From assembly GCA_052115395.1 (NCBI GenBank), contig JBFRGO010000004.1: a stretch of 64,000 bases of DNA, one strand, 5' to 3'. The position numbers and the translations under genes are program-made. The notes under the pieces are model-generated. The model searched no databases. It was not told the origin of the DNA and was given only the letters and a program-made list of their open reading frames with translations. Of this stretch, positions 28,542-37,235 are shown piece after piece. The stretch comes from Noviluteimonas sp052115395 (GTDB lineage Bacteria > Pseudomonadota > Gammaproteobacteria > Xanthomonadales > Xanthomonadaceae). Every line of letters begins with the position of its first letter. The stretch's first letter is position 1.

Positions 28542-28868
28542 TCAGGCGGGGACGGAAGGGTCGGTTTCGCGCGCGATCCATTGCAGGTACGCGGGCAGGC
28601 CGCCGGCTTCGACCGCCAGCACTTCCGGGAGTTCGTAAGGGTGCAGGGCAACGATGCGCTCCTGCAGCGCGGGCATGCGCACGCGCGTGGTCTTGGCCAA
28701 GAGCAGCACTTCGGCGGCGTGTTCGACCTTGCCCTGCCAGCGATACGTGGATTGCATGCCCGGCAGGAGATTCACGCACGCGGCCAGGCGCTCTTCGACC
28801 AACGCATCGGCGATGCGTTGCGCGGAATCGAGGTCGGGGCAGGCGGTGAGGCAGAGCAGGGCGTTCAC
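28542..28868 (-). CDS. cutA: Divalent-cation tolerance protein CutA
   Basis: A 108-residue trimeric protein of the CutA1 family. Diagnostic parts are ADALVEERLAACVNLLPGMQSTYRWQGKVEHAAEVLLLAKT and the C-terminal VVALHPYELPEVLAVEAGG-like segment (here IVALHPYELPEVLAV). Its linkage to copper tolerance is historic; the cellular role remains unclear. cutA-dsbD adjacency (cutA2 being an old name of dsbD) is classical and is kept here. Confidence 0.94.
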   Translation of the reverse strand: MNALLCLTACPDLDSAQRIADALVEERLAACVNLLPGMQSTYRWQGKVEHAAEVLLLAKTTRVRMPALQERIVALHPYELPEVLAVEAGGLPAYLQWIARETDPSVPA

Positions 28869-28932
28869 GACGGGCGCCGAAACGGGGGCGCCATAGCGTA
28901 CTCGCGTCCCGCGGCCGGGCTAAGTGCCGGCT

Positions 28933-29361
28933 TCAGTCCAGGCTGTCGTAATACGCGTCGCTGGTCATCAGCGATTTCGCACGCGGGCGACCCGTGCGCT
29001 GGCTGGCGAGTTCTTCCATCAGCTCCACCAGCGCCAGGCGCGCGCGCACCGGCGCCTCGCGGAAGGCCACGAGCAGGCGTTGTTCGAGCGAGTCGTCGAC
29101 GAGCAGGGCATCGACCGCCGCCACCGAATCGAGCACCGTTTCGCGCGAAGGCGCCATCTGGCCGCGGCCCGTGGCCAGCCATTCGAACTGCACGCCGGTC
29201 ACCATCGCGATTTCGCGCAAGTGCTTGACGCTCGGATTCTTGCCTTGCGGTGCTTCCCAGTGACTCACGGCGCTACGTTGCACACCCACCGCCTGCGCGA
29301 GTTGGGTTTGCGACATGGCGGCGTGGCGGCGCGCTAGCCGGATGCGTTGCTGGGAAGTCAT
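28933..29361 (-). CDS. XRE-family transcriptional regulator
   Basis: A 142-residue protein with an N-terminal HTH (QRIRLARRHAAMSQTQLAQAVGVQRSAVSHWE, residues about 5-36) and a C-terminal segment with LVELMEELASQR that probably dimerises. The HTH tail VKHLREIAMVTGVQFEWLATGRG is typical of phage-like XRE repressors domesticated in Xanthomonadaceae. Targets unknown. Inverted repeats in the 130 bp upstream (CGTGCC/GGCACG at 29383-29388 and 29404-29409) are candidate autoregulatory sites. Confidence 0.85.
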   Translation of the reverse strand: MTSQQRIRLARRHAAMSQTQLAQAVGVQRSAVSHWEAPQGKNPSVKHLREIAMVTGVQFEWLATGRGQMAPSRETVLDSVAAVDALLVDDSLEQRLLVAFREAPVRARLALVELMEELASQRTGRPRAKSLMTSDAYYDSLD

Positions 29362-29492
29362 GGTGGGTTACGTAGAAAAATCCGTGCCAAGTGAAGGCAT
29401 GTCGGCACGTTACACACGGCAACTGCCGGTATGAAGCGACAATGTTACCGCTGCTCACCCCGTGAATGATAATGGCAGCAACCTGTCTACTT

Positions 29493-29554
29493 TTGGTAGC
29501 GGGCGTGAGCCGGGCGCTGGAACACAGCCTGTAAATATCGGTTTTAGCTACCAA
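29493..29554. repeat. Spaced inverted repeat TTGGTAGC ... GCTACCAA
   Basis: Perfect 8-bp arms at 29493-29500 and 29547-29554, 46 bp apart. The distance suits two operator half-sites or a looped repressor site. The nearest regulator is the XRE gene on the left; no binding data. Confidence 0.4.
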
Positions 29555-29559
29555 CAAGC

Positions 29560-29740
29560 ACCGTTTCACGGCCGCCACCGCCCTTCACAACGGGGACGAA
29601 GTCCGCAATTCTCCGCTCCGTCGAAAGGAACTTTTCGATAAGGCAACGGACTGGGGGTGGAGGACGGCGAGGGATCGCCCGCCACGGACTCGGCAACTCC
29701 CGACCCCAGGGCGCGCACGGCCACGTGCGCGCCCTTTTTT
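29560..29740 (+). ncRNA. Candidate small RNA ending in an orphan terminator
   Basis: A strong plus-strand terminator at 29707-29739 has no plus-strand gene ahead of it for more than 3 kb, so some other transcript must end there. The 140 bp before it folds well: AGTCCG (near 29600) with CGGACT (near 29648), TCGAAA/TTTCGA inside, GTGG...CCAC, and CTGGGG with CCCCAG just before the terminator. The 5' end is unknown; the start given is approximate. I could not match it to 6S, 4.5S, RNase P or tmRNA. Confidence 0.4.
29707..29739 (+). terminator. Strong Rho-independent terminator
   Basis: A 12-bp perfect GC-rich stem (AGGGCGCGCACG pairing with CGTGCGCGCCCT) with a GCCA loop and a following T6. It is directional for the plus strand. 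No coding gene precedes it. Confidence 0.85.
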
Positions 29741-29767
29741 CCGGCGCCCCGGCGCCCCGGCTCCGCG

Positions 29768-29815
29768 GAACCCCTCCCTCGCCCTTCCCCCCTGCGCCAA
29801 GCGGGGGAGGGGTTC
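29768..29815. repeat. CCCTCCC/GGGAGGG hairpin, possible dispersed element
   Basis: GAACCCCTCCC (29768-29778) is the exact complement of GGGAGGGGTTC (29805-29815). A related hairpin occurs at 56501-56524, which hints at a dispersed intergenic repeat. Confidence 0.5.
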
Positions 29816-29838
29816 CTTCATTCGAATGCGCAGCCGCC

Positions 29839-29867
29839 CTTGAAAGCCCGGGGCCGCACCCCGATTA
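29839..29867 (+). promoter_or_regulatory. Sigma-32 (RpoH) type promoter of groESL
   Basis: CTTGAAA at 29839-29845 and CCCCGATTA at 29859-29867, separated by 13 bp, match the heat-shock consensus CTTGAAA-N(13-15)-CCCCATNTA very well. The expected transcription start is near 29875, about 110 bp before groES. Confidence 0.8.
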
Positions 29868-29908
29868 GAGTCGCCGACCCGCTCTGCGGGCTTCATTTGC
29901 GCGAATTC

Positions 29909-29935
29909 TTGGCACTCGTTTCCGGCGACTGCTAG
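29909..29935 (+). promoter_or_regulatory. CIRCE-like HrcA operator of groESL
   Basis: TTGGCACTC-N9-GACTGCTAG resembles CIRCE (TTAGCACTC-N9-GAGTGCTAA) with 8/9 and 7/9 matches in the two arms and the exact 9-bp spacer. It lies between the predicted transcription start and groES, the normal CIRCE position, so HrcA repression is likely in addition to sigma-32 control. Confidence 0.65.
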
Positions 29936-29983
29936 AATTTGCGGCCTTTCACCAACCGCATCAAGCACTTGCGAGGGTTGTCA

Positions 29984-30271
29984 ATGAACATCAAGCCGCT
30001 GTACGACCGCGTGGTCATCAAGCGCATGGAAGAAGAAAAGCTGTCGGCCGGCGGGATCGTGATCCCGGATTCGGCCACCGAAAAGCCGATCAAGGGCGAA
30101 GTCGTCGCCGTCGGCGAAGGCAAGGTCCTGGACAACGGTTCGGTGCGCAGCCCGAAGGTCAAGGCTGGCGACAAGGTGCTCTTCGGCAAGTACAGCGGCA
30201 CCGAAGTGAAGCTCGATGGCACCGAATACCTCGTGGTGAAGGAAGACGACATCCTCGCCGTCCTCGGCTGA
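29984..30271 (+). CDS. groES: Co-chaperonin GroES
   Basis: A 95-residue protein forming the heptameric lid of GroEL. The opening MNIKPLYDRVVIKRMEEEKLSAGGIVIPDSA holds the mobile loop that docks on GroEL, and the C-terminus KEDDILAVLG is typical. The ATG at 29984 was chosen because the 15 residues before it in the open frame are not conserved. It is 56 bp ahead of groEL in one operon. Confidence 0.98.
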   Translation: MNIKPLYDRVVIKRMEEEKLSAGGIVIPDSATEKPIKGEVVAVGEGKVLDNGSVRSPKVKAGDKVLFGKYSGTEVKLDGTEYLVVKEDDILAVLG

Positions 30272-30327
30272 GTCTCGCCCTTCGCATTCAAACGTACACA
30301 AGCAACTTTCTACTGAGGTAATCCGCA

Positions 30328-31965
<1,638 letters not shown>

Positions 31966-32003
31966 AGAAATCCATACCGCGGTGCGCAGCGCCATCCCCG
32001 ACT

Positions 32004-32041
32004 TGCCGGCCTTCGGCCGGCACCGCCCCCAACTAGGGGGC
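32004..32041. repeat. Two further short hairpins after groEL
   Basis: TGCCGGCC-TTC-GGCCGGCA (32004-32022) and GCCCCC-AACTA-GGGGGC (32025-32041). Together with the stop-codon hairpin and the terminator they make a four-stem 3' region. Confidence 0.5.
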
Positions 32042-32066
32042 TAGTCCTAAAGCCGCTGCACCAGAG

Positions 32067-32095
32067 AGGCCCGCGAAAGCGGGCCTTTCTTTTTT
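32067..32095 (+). terminator. Rho-independent terminator of groESL
   Basis: AGGCCCGC-GAAA-GCGGGCCT followed by TTCTTTTTT: 8-bp stem, GNRA tetraloop and T-run. Confidence 0.9.
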
Positions 32096-32168
32096 GCGCG
32101 CACGCCCTGGGCGTATCGTTTGAACCGGCCGCCCCCGGCACGGTACTGACGGGCGACAGGAGGGTCGA

Positions 32169-32774
32169 ATGGCGCACCCCAACCAAGGGCCCGACGGCGG
32201 GATGCCGACCGGGACCGACAGATCCATCGCGATGGACGAAGCCGACCTGGTCGGCCTCGTGGCGATGGAGGACATGCGCGCGTTCGAGGCGCTTTACCGC
32301 GCCTATCACCCCAGGCTCCGCCGTTTCCTGCGCGGCATGTTGCGTCAGTCGACGATGGTGGACGAAGTGTTGGACGACACGATGCTGGTCGCATGGCGCA
32401 AGGCGCATACCTTCGATGCGACCTCGCGCGTGTCGACCTGGTTGTTCGCCATCGCGTACCGGCAAGCCTTGAAGGCGCTCCGTCGCCTCGACTGGTCGAT
32501 GCCCGATCCGATCGACGAGCCCGCCGCGCCGCGCGAAGGCGAACCCGATCGCGAACTGGCCCACGCGCAACTGCGCGAACGCCTGGATGCGGTCATGGCC
32601 CAACTCTCGCCCGAACACCGCGCCGTGATCGAGATGACCTACTTCCACGGATACAGCTGCAAGGAGATCGCCGACGTCGTCGGTTGCCCGGTGGCGACGG
32701 TGAAGACGCGCATGTTCTATGCGCGCCGCCACATGAAGACCCTGCTCGGCGACGAAGGAGTGCAAGCGCTGTGA
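32169..32774 (+). CDS. ECF-type RNA polymerase sigma factor
   Basis: A 201-residue sigma factor with region 2 (AFEALYRAYHPRLRRFLRGML ... VDEVLDDTMLVAWRKAHTFD, about 40-85) and region 4 HTH (VIEMTYFHGYSCKEIADVVGCPVATVKTRMFYARRHMKT, about 155-195). The start at 32169 follows AGGAGGGT at good distance. The GTG of the anti-sigma gene overlaps its stop (GTGA), as does that gene with the subtilase, so all three are one coupled unit. The regulon is unknown. Confidence 0.93.
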   Translation: MAHPNQGPDGGMPTGTDRSIAMDEADLVGLVAMEDMRAFEALYRAYHPRLRRFLRGMLRQSTMVDEVLDDTMLVAWRKAHTFDATSRVSTWLFAIAYRQALKALRRLDWSMPDPIDEPAAPREGEPDRELAHAQLRERLDAVMAQLSPEHRAVIEMTYFHGYSCKEIADVVGCPVATVKTRMFYARRHMKTLLGDEGVQAL

Positions 32775-33427
32775 GCGGACACGTCCTCCCCTTCGAAGGC
32801 CACGCGCATCGCGACGTCGAGCGCCTGCTGCCGTGGTATGCCAACGCGACGCTCGATGCGGACGAGGAAACGCGCGTGCGCGCGCATCTACTCGAATGCG
32901 CGGCCTGTCGCGCCGAACTGTCCGGACTGCGCAGCGTGATCGACCTCCCGCCGCCGTCGATGGACCCGCGCGAAACCGATCGCGGCTGGGCGCGCATGCA
33001 CCAACGCCTGCACGCCGCGCGTCGCACGCCGGGTGCACGATTCGATTGGCGCCGCGTGCGCGCCGGTTGGTCCGGCACGCCGGCGTGGCTGCGCGTGGCG
33101 GTCGCGGCGCAGTTCGCCTTCATCGCGGTGCTGGCGATGTTCCTGCTCGGCGATCCGCAACCGGCGCCGCAAACCTACACGACTCTCTCCGCAACGCCCG
33201 CACCGCAAGCCTCGCGCGACACCTTGCTCGTCGTGTTCGACCCGCGTACCACCGATGCGCAGATGCGGGAGTTGCTCGGCGCGAGCCGCGCGCGCATCGT
33301 CGATGGGCCGAACGCGGCCGGCGCCTTCCTCGTGGCCGTGCCGCCGGGCCAGGCCGAACTCGTGCGCAATGCATTGCGCGCATCGCCGGGCGTGGCGATG
33401 GCCGAACGCCTCGCGCCGCCGGAGTGA
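32771..33427 (+). CDS. Anti-sigma factor with zinc finger, membrane helix and propeptide-like C-terminal domain
   Basis: A 218-residue protein. Residues 10-55 form a zf-HC2 anti-sigma domain with H39-x3-C43-x2-C46 (HLLECAAC). A membrane helix spans about 106-126. The periplasmic part (about 150-215: LLVVFDPRTTDAQMRELLGASRARIVDGP..., GAFLVAVPPGQAELVRNALRASPGV) has the beta-alpha-beta-beta-alpha-beta pattern of subtilase propeptides (inhibitor I9). Start is GTG at 32771, overlapping the sigma stop. Being followed by a subtilase gene, a propeptide-like domain suggests regulated interaction or cleavage between them. Confidence 0.85.
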   Translation: MSGHVLPFEGHAHRDVERLLPWYANATLDADEETRVRAHLLECAACRAELSGLRSVIDLPPPSMDPRETDRGWARMHQRLHAARRTPGARFDWRRVRAGWSGTPAWLRVAVAAQFAFIAVLAMFLLGDPQPAPQTYTTLSATPAPQASRDTLLVVFDPRTTDAQMRELLGASRARIVDGPNAAGAFLVAVPPGQAELVRNALRASPGVAMAERLAPPE

Positions 33428-34680
33428 CGCGCGTGCGCGGGCTGCTCCTCCTGCTGTTCGCCGTGCTCTCCGGTGGCGCGTTCGCGACGCCGAACCAGGC
33501 GACGCAAGACCAGGCGCGCGAGTTGCTCGTGATGCTGCGCGCACCGGCCGTGCACGACACGCCCGAAGCCGGTTACGTCGGCGACTATCGCAACGCGCCC
33601 GGACGTGCGGCACGCGCACGCATCGCGCGCAAGCTCGCCGATGCCAACGGACTGACGGTGCGCAACGATTGGGCGATGCCCGCGCTCGGCGTGGATTGCT
33701 ACGTGCTGCAGGCGCGCGACGAAAGCGCCGTCGCGCCCGCGGTCGAAGCGCTGGCACGCGATCCGCGCGTCGAATCGGTGCAGGCGATGCACGCCTTCGA
33801 AGTCTTGAGCGACGATCCCCTGTCGCCCGCGCAGCCTGCGCAGAAGCTCTGGAACCTCGATGAAGTGCATCGGCACGCGACAGGCCGCGGCATCACTGTC
33901 GCGGTGATCGACAGCGGCGTTGCCGCGATGCACGCCGACTTGCGCGGCCAGGTCGCCGCGTCGCGGGATTTCGTCGATGACGACAGCGCACGCGTAGTGC
34001 CCGAAACGCACGGCACCGAAGTCGCGGGCCTGATCGCGGCGCGCGCGGACAACGCGCTCGGCATCGCCGGCGTCGCACCGCAGGCGCGCCTGCTCGCGCT
34101 GCGCGCCTGCTGGCAGTCCGATGGAAACGTGCGCGCGCGTTGCAACAGTTTCACCCTGGCCAAGGCCCTGCAGTTCGCGATCGACCAGCGCGCGCAGGTC
34201 ATCAACCTCAGTCTCGGCGGCCCGCGGGATGTGTTGCTCGGGCGCTTGCTCGATGTCGCGACGACACGTGGCGCATCGGTGGTCGCTGCCGTGGATCCGC
34301 ATGCGGCCGATGGGGGATTCCCCGCATCGCAGGCCGGGGTCATCGCCGTGGCCGGCGATCCATCGCAAGCACTGCCGGTCCACGCATTCCTTGCTCCCGC
34401 CGACGCCCTGCCCACCACGACCGTCGACGGCGGATGGGGCCTGGTCAACGGCACGTCCTTCGCCGCCGCGCAGGTGAGCGGGCTGATCGCTCTGTTGCGC
34501 GATGCCGCGCCGAATCTGCGCGGCGATCGCGTGCGTGACGCCCTTGCGGGCGTACCTGCGCTAGGCTCGGCGGCGGCGCGACCCCTGTCGATCGACGCCT
34601 GTGCCGCCTTCGCGCGCGCGGGCCCCGGATGTGCCTGCGGCTGCAGGCTCGCCGACGCACAGGAGACGCCGCGCCACTGA
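33424..34680 (+). CDS. Secreted subtilisin-like serine protease (S8), unusual oxyanion residue
   Basis: A 418-residue protein with a signal peptide (1-23), an N-terminal prodomain-like region (about 30-130) and a subtilase domain. The triad is D163 (VAVIDSGV), H196 (ETHGTEVAGLI) and S345 (NGTSFAAAQVSG). The oxyanion-hole position, normally Asn in AAGN, is Asp (AAVD, residue 291). An Asp there is known in the convertase PC2 and lowers or changes activity. The C-terminus has four clustered Cys (CACGC). GTG start at 33424 overlaps the anti-sigma stop. An alternative GTG at 33433 is possible. Confidence 0.87.
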   Translation: MTRVRGLLLLLFAVLSGGAFATPNQATQDQARELLVMLRAPAVHDTPEAGYVGDYRNAPGRAARARIARKLADANGLTVRNDWAMPALGVDCYVLQARDESAVAPAVEALARDPRVESVQAMHAFEVLSDDPLSPAQPAQKLWNLDEVHRHATGRGITVAVIDSGVAAMHADLRGQVAASRDFVDDDSARVVPETHGTEVAGLIAARADNALGIAGVAPQARLLALRACWQSDGNVRARCNSFTLAKALQFAIDQRAQVINLSLGGPRDVLLGRLLDVATTRGASVVAAVDPHAADGGFPASQAGVIAVAGDPSQALPVHAFLAPADALPTTTVDGGWGLVNGTSFAAAQVSGLIALLRDAAPNLRGDRVRDALAGVPALGSAAARPLSIDACAAFARAGPGCACGCRLADAQETPRH

Positions 34681-34686
34681 GGGAAG

Positions 34687-35487
34687 GTGGTGCGCGACGC
34701 CAGGGAACGGAAGACCCGACGACTGCGATGCGTCTTCGCCGCATGGGCGGTGGGCTGCGCGTTCTCGGCGCATGCGCAGGTGTCGGGCAGCGTTGGCGTC
34801 CTCTCCGACTATCGCTATCGCGGTTATTCCCTGAGCGACGGCGATCCCGCGCTGCAGGCGAGCCTGTCGCGCGATTGGGCCAGCGGCGCCTACGCGGGCC
34901 TGTTCGCATCGACCACGCACTACGCCGGCGATTCTGGCGTGCAGGCCATTCCCTACCTGGGCTACGCGCGACGCGACGCGCAGGGCCGCAGTTGGGATGT
35001 CGGCCTGCGCTACGCGCACTTCACCGCGGACGCGCAGGCCGATTACGCCGAAGCGCATGTCGGGCTTGCGCTGCGCCACGTCGCGCTCCGCCTGCATTAC
35101 GCGCCCGATTATTTCGGCAAGGTGTCGAACGTGTATTTCGAAGCCGACGGCAGCCTGCCGCTGGGCGAACGCTTGCGCTGGCTCTGGCACGCGGGCATCG
35201 CGCGCAGTGGCGATTCCAGCGGCGATTCGAACGAGCCGACCTATGTGCCGCCGTCGTATCCGAGCGGGAGTTACCACGCACAGCACGCCGCCTACGCACC
35301 GGCCCCGACGATGCACGAGGACCGCACGCACGTCGATGTCCGCACCGGGTTCGCGCTCACCACGCGCGTGTGCGATGTGCAATTGACCTGGCAACAGGTC
35401 GACGGGAACGATGCCGCGGGGTACGCCGCGCCCTACGATCCGCGCGATCGCGCGGGCTGGGTGCTGGGCTGCGTGCATCGCTGGTAG
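34687..35487 (+). CDS. TorF/TIGR02001-family outer-membrane protein
   Basis: About 266 residues. A basic N-terminus and hydrophobic stretch (FAAWAVGCAFSAHAQ) form a signal peptide. The mature start VSGSVGVLSDYRYRGYSLSDGDPALQASLSRDW is diagnostic of the TIGR02001 (Gcw_chp) family of predicted outer-membrane proteins; alternating polar/aromatic strands follow. Function is unknown. Two GTG starts lie at 34687 and 34690; the second sits better behind GAGGG. It follows the subtilase by only 6 bp, so it may be part of the same transcript. Confidence 0.8.
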   Translation: MVRDARERKTRRLRCVFAAWAVGCAFSAHAQVSGSVGVLSDYRYRGYSLSDGDPALQASLSRDWASGAYAGLFASTTHYAGDSGVQAIPYLGYARRDAQGRSWDVGLRYAHFTADAQADYAEAHVGLALRHVALRLHYAPDYFGKVSNVYFEADGSLPLGERLRWLWHAGIARSGDSSGDSNEPTYVPPSYPSGSYHAQHAAYAPAPTMHEDRTHVDVRTGFALTTRVCDVQLTWQQVDGNDAAGYAAPYDPRDRAGWVLGCVHRW

Positions 35488-35521
35488 TCTCCCGCACCGA
35501 GGCCCACTTCGAAGGCTCGCC

Positions 35522-37078
35522 ATGGCACGCACGCCGTTGTTCGCCCTGCTGCAACGCGCCGCGCGGATCGCGCGCAACGCCGCGAACGTGGACATGCCGC
35601 TGGATGAATTCCACGGACGCGGGATCGAACTGCGCGTGGATGCGACGCGTCGCCGCCTGCTGCAGGGCGCGGCCGCGGGCCTCGCGCTTACCGCGTGCGC
35701 GCCGGTCGCGCACAAACCGCGCACGGCCGACGTCGTCATCGTCGGCGCGGGCATCGCGGGCCTGAGCGCCGCATGGCGCCTGCGCGAAGCCGGCGTCTCC
35801 TCGCGCATCTACGAAGCGCAATCGCGCGTCGGCGGTCGCATGCTCAGCCTGCGCAACCATTTCCCGAACGGGCAGGTCATCGAACTGGGCGGCGAACTGA
35901 TCGACACCGGGCACGTCCGCATCCGCAAACTCGCCGAACAGATGGGCCTCGTGCTCGACGACCTGCTTAAGGAGGAAACGGACGCCGATACCTGGTGGTT
36001 CGACGGGCGCCGCATCGACGAGGCGGAGATCGTGCGCGCCTTCGTCCCGCTCGTGCCCGCGATCAACGCCGATCTCGCCACCCTCGGCGAGGGCGCGCTG
36101 GATTACCGCGATGGCAACCCGGCCTTCCGCGCGCTCGATGCGTTGTCGATCGCGCAATGGCTCGACAAACACGGCGTTTCCGGCTGGCTGCGCAAGCTGA
36201 TCGACGTGGCCTACACCACGGAGATGGGCCTGGAGATCGACCAGCAAAGCGCACTGAATTTCCTGACCTTCATCGGCACGCAGGACGCGGACGCGTTCAA
36301 GGTCTTCGGGCAGAGCGACGAACGTTTCCACGTGCGCGGCGGCAACGACCAGATCCCGCGCATCCTCGCTGCGCGCATGGGCGATTCGATCGAAACCGAC
36401 CACGTGCTCGAGGCCGTGCGCGCCGACGGCGACGGCGTGCGCCTGACCTTCCGCCGCGATGGCGCGAGCATCGACGTGCGCGCCGGCCAGGTGATCCTCG
36501 CTTTGCCCTTCACGCTGTTGCGCAACGTGCGCATCGATTTCCCGCTGCCCAAACGCAAGCGCAACGCCATCGACCACCTGGCCTACGGCACGAACGCCAA
36601 GTTGATGATCGGCTACGACCGCCGGCCCTGGCGCACGCACGGTGCGAACGGCGCGTCGATGTCGGACCTGCCCTACCAGACCACGTGGGACACCACGCGC
36701 AAGCAGATCGGCCCGGCGGGTGTACTGACCAACTTCACCGGTGGCCGGCATGGGGTGGAATTGGGCCAGGGCACGCCGCGCGTGCAGGCCGATGCGGCGA
36801 CGGCGGCGTTGGATCGGGTGTGGCCCGGGCTGGCCGCCGCGCGCACGAATCCGCGCGAGGCGCGCTTCCATTGGCCCACCCATCCCTGGACGCTCGGCAG
36901 TTACGCCTGCTTCCGCCCCAACGACTGGTCGGCCCTGCGCGGCGTGATGGGCGAGCCCATCGGCCCCCTGTTCTTCGCCGGCGAGCACTGTGCGCTGGAG
37001 ACCCAGGGCTTCATGGAAGGCGGCTGCGAGTCCGGGCAAATCGCCGCCGAAGCGGTCCTGGCGCTGGTCGCGGCCTAG
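35522..37078 (+). CDS. Flavin-containing amine oxidase family protein, exported
   Basis: A 518-residue FAD protein. The dinucleotide motif VVIVGAGIAGLSAAWRLREAG begins at residue 71; VGGRMLSLRN and the C-terminal FFAGEHC...QGFMEGGCESG (FAD-binding) are typical of monoamine-oxidase-like enzymes. Before the fold there is RRRLLQGAAAGLALTAC (residues 43-59), which looks like a twin-arginine signal ending in a lipobox cysteine C59. About 40 residues precede it, unusually long for a Tat signal, so the true start may be later. The substrate is unknown. Confidence 0.85.
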   Translation: MARTPLFALLQRAARIARNAANVDMPLDEFHGRGIELRVDATRRRLLQGAAAGLALTACAPVAHKPRTADVVIVGAGIAGLSAAWRLREAGVSSRIYEAQSRVGGRMLSLRNHFPNGQVIELGGELIDTGHVRIRKLAEQMGLVLDDLLKEETDADTWWFDGRRIDEAEIVRAFVPLVPAINADLATLGEGALDYRDGNPAFRALDALSIAQWLDKHGVSGWLRKLIDVAYTTEMGLEIDQQSALNFLTFIGTQDADAFKVFGQSDERFHVRGGNDQIPRILAARMGDSIETDHVLEAVRADGDGVRLTFRRDGASIDVRAGQVILALPFTLLRNVRIDFPLPKRKRNAIDHLAYGTNAKLMIGYDRRPWRTHGANGASMSDLPYQTTWDTTRKQIGPAGVLTNFTGGRHGVELGQGTPRVQADAATAALDRVWPGLAAARTNPREARFHWPTHPWTLGSYACFRPNDWSALRGVMGEPIGPLFFAGEHCALETQGFMEGGCESGQIAAEAVLALVAA

Positions 37079-37106
37079 GACTTTCTGTACTCGCGAGTCC
37101 TTTTTT
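37077..37106 (+). terminator. Terminator after the amine oxidase gene
   Basis: AGGACT (37077-37082) pairs with AGTCCT (37096-37101), followed by T6. The stem begins inside the stop codon. Confidence 0.6.
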
Positions 37107-37178
37107 GCAGTGCAGCGTGCAAACCACCTAACGATTCCTTCACTCTCGCCACGCATCCCGACGTGGGGGAGGGAGCAG

Positions 37179-37212
37179 GCCCGCAACCGGTTCGTCCGGG
37201 GCGGGCTTTTTC
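37179..37212 (+). terminator. Second terminator-like hairpin just before glnE
   Basis: GCCCGC (37179-37184) pairs with GCGGGC (37201-37206), followed by TTTTTCTTTT. It ends about 24 bp before the glnE ATG, close enough to act as an attenuator. Confidence 0.5.
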
Positions 37213-37235
37213 TTTTGCGATGCGATCATGGAGCG

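Larger units (their letters stand above)
29362..29983. other. Long noncoding region between the XRE gene and groES
   Basis: 622 bp with no credible coding frame. From left to right: the XRE promoter region with CGTGCC/GGCACG arms (29383-29409); a spaced inverted repeat TTGGTAGC (29493-29500) / GCTACCAA (29547-29554); a probable small-RNA region ending in a strong terminator at 29739; a CCCTCCC/GGGAGGG hairpin (29768-29815); then the groESL heat-shock promoter and CIRCE-like element. Confidence 0.7.

Noticed and set aside
29560..29740. 6S RNA, 4.5S RNA, RNase P RNA or tmRNA
   Set aside because: None of the conserved sequence blocks of those RNAs is visible, and 6S is usually beside a folate cyclo-ligase gene, not groES.
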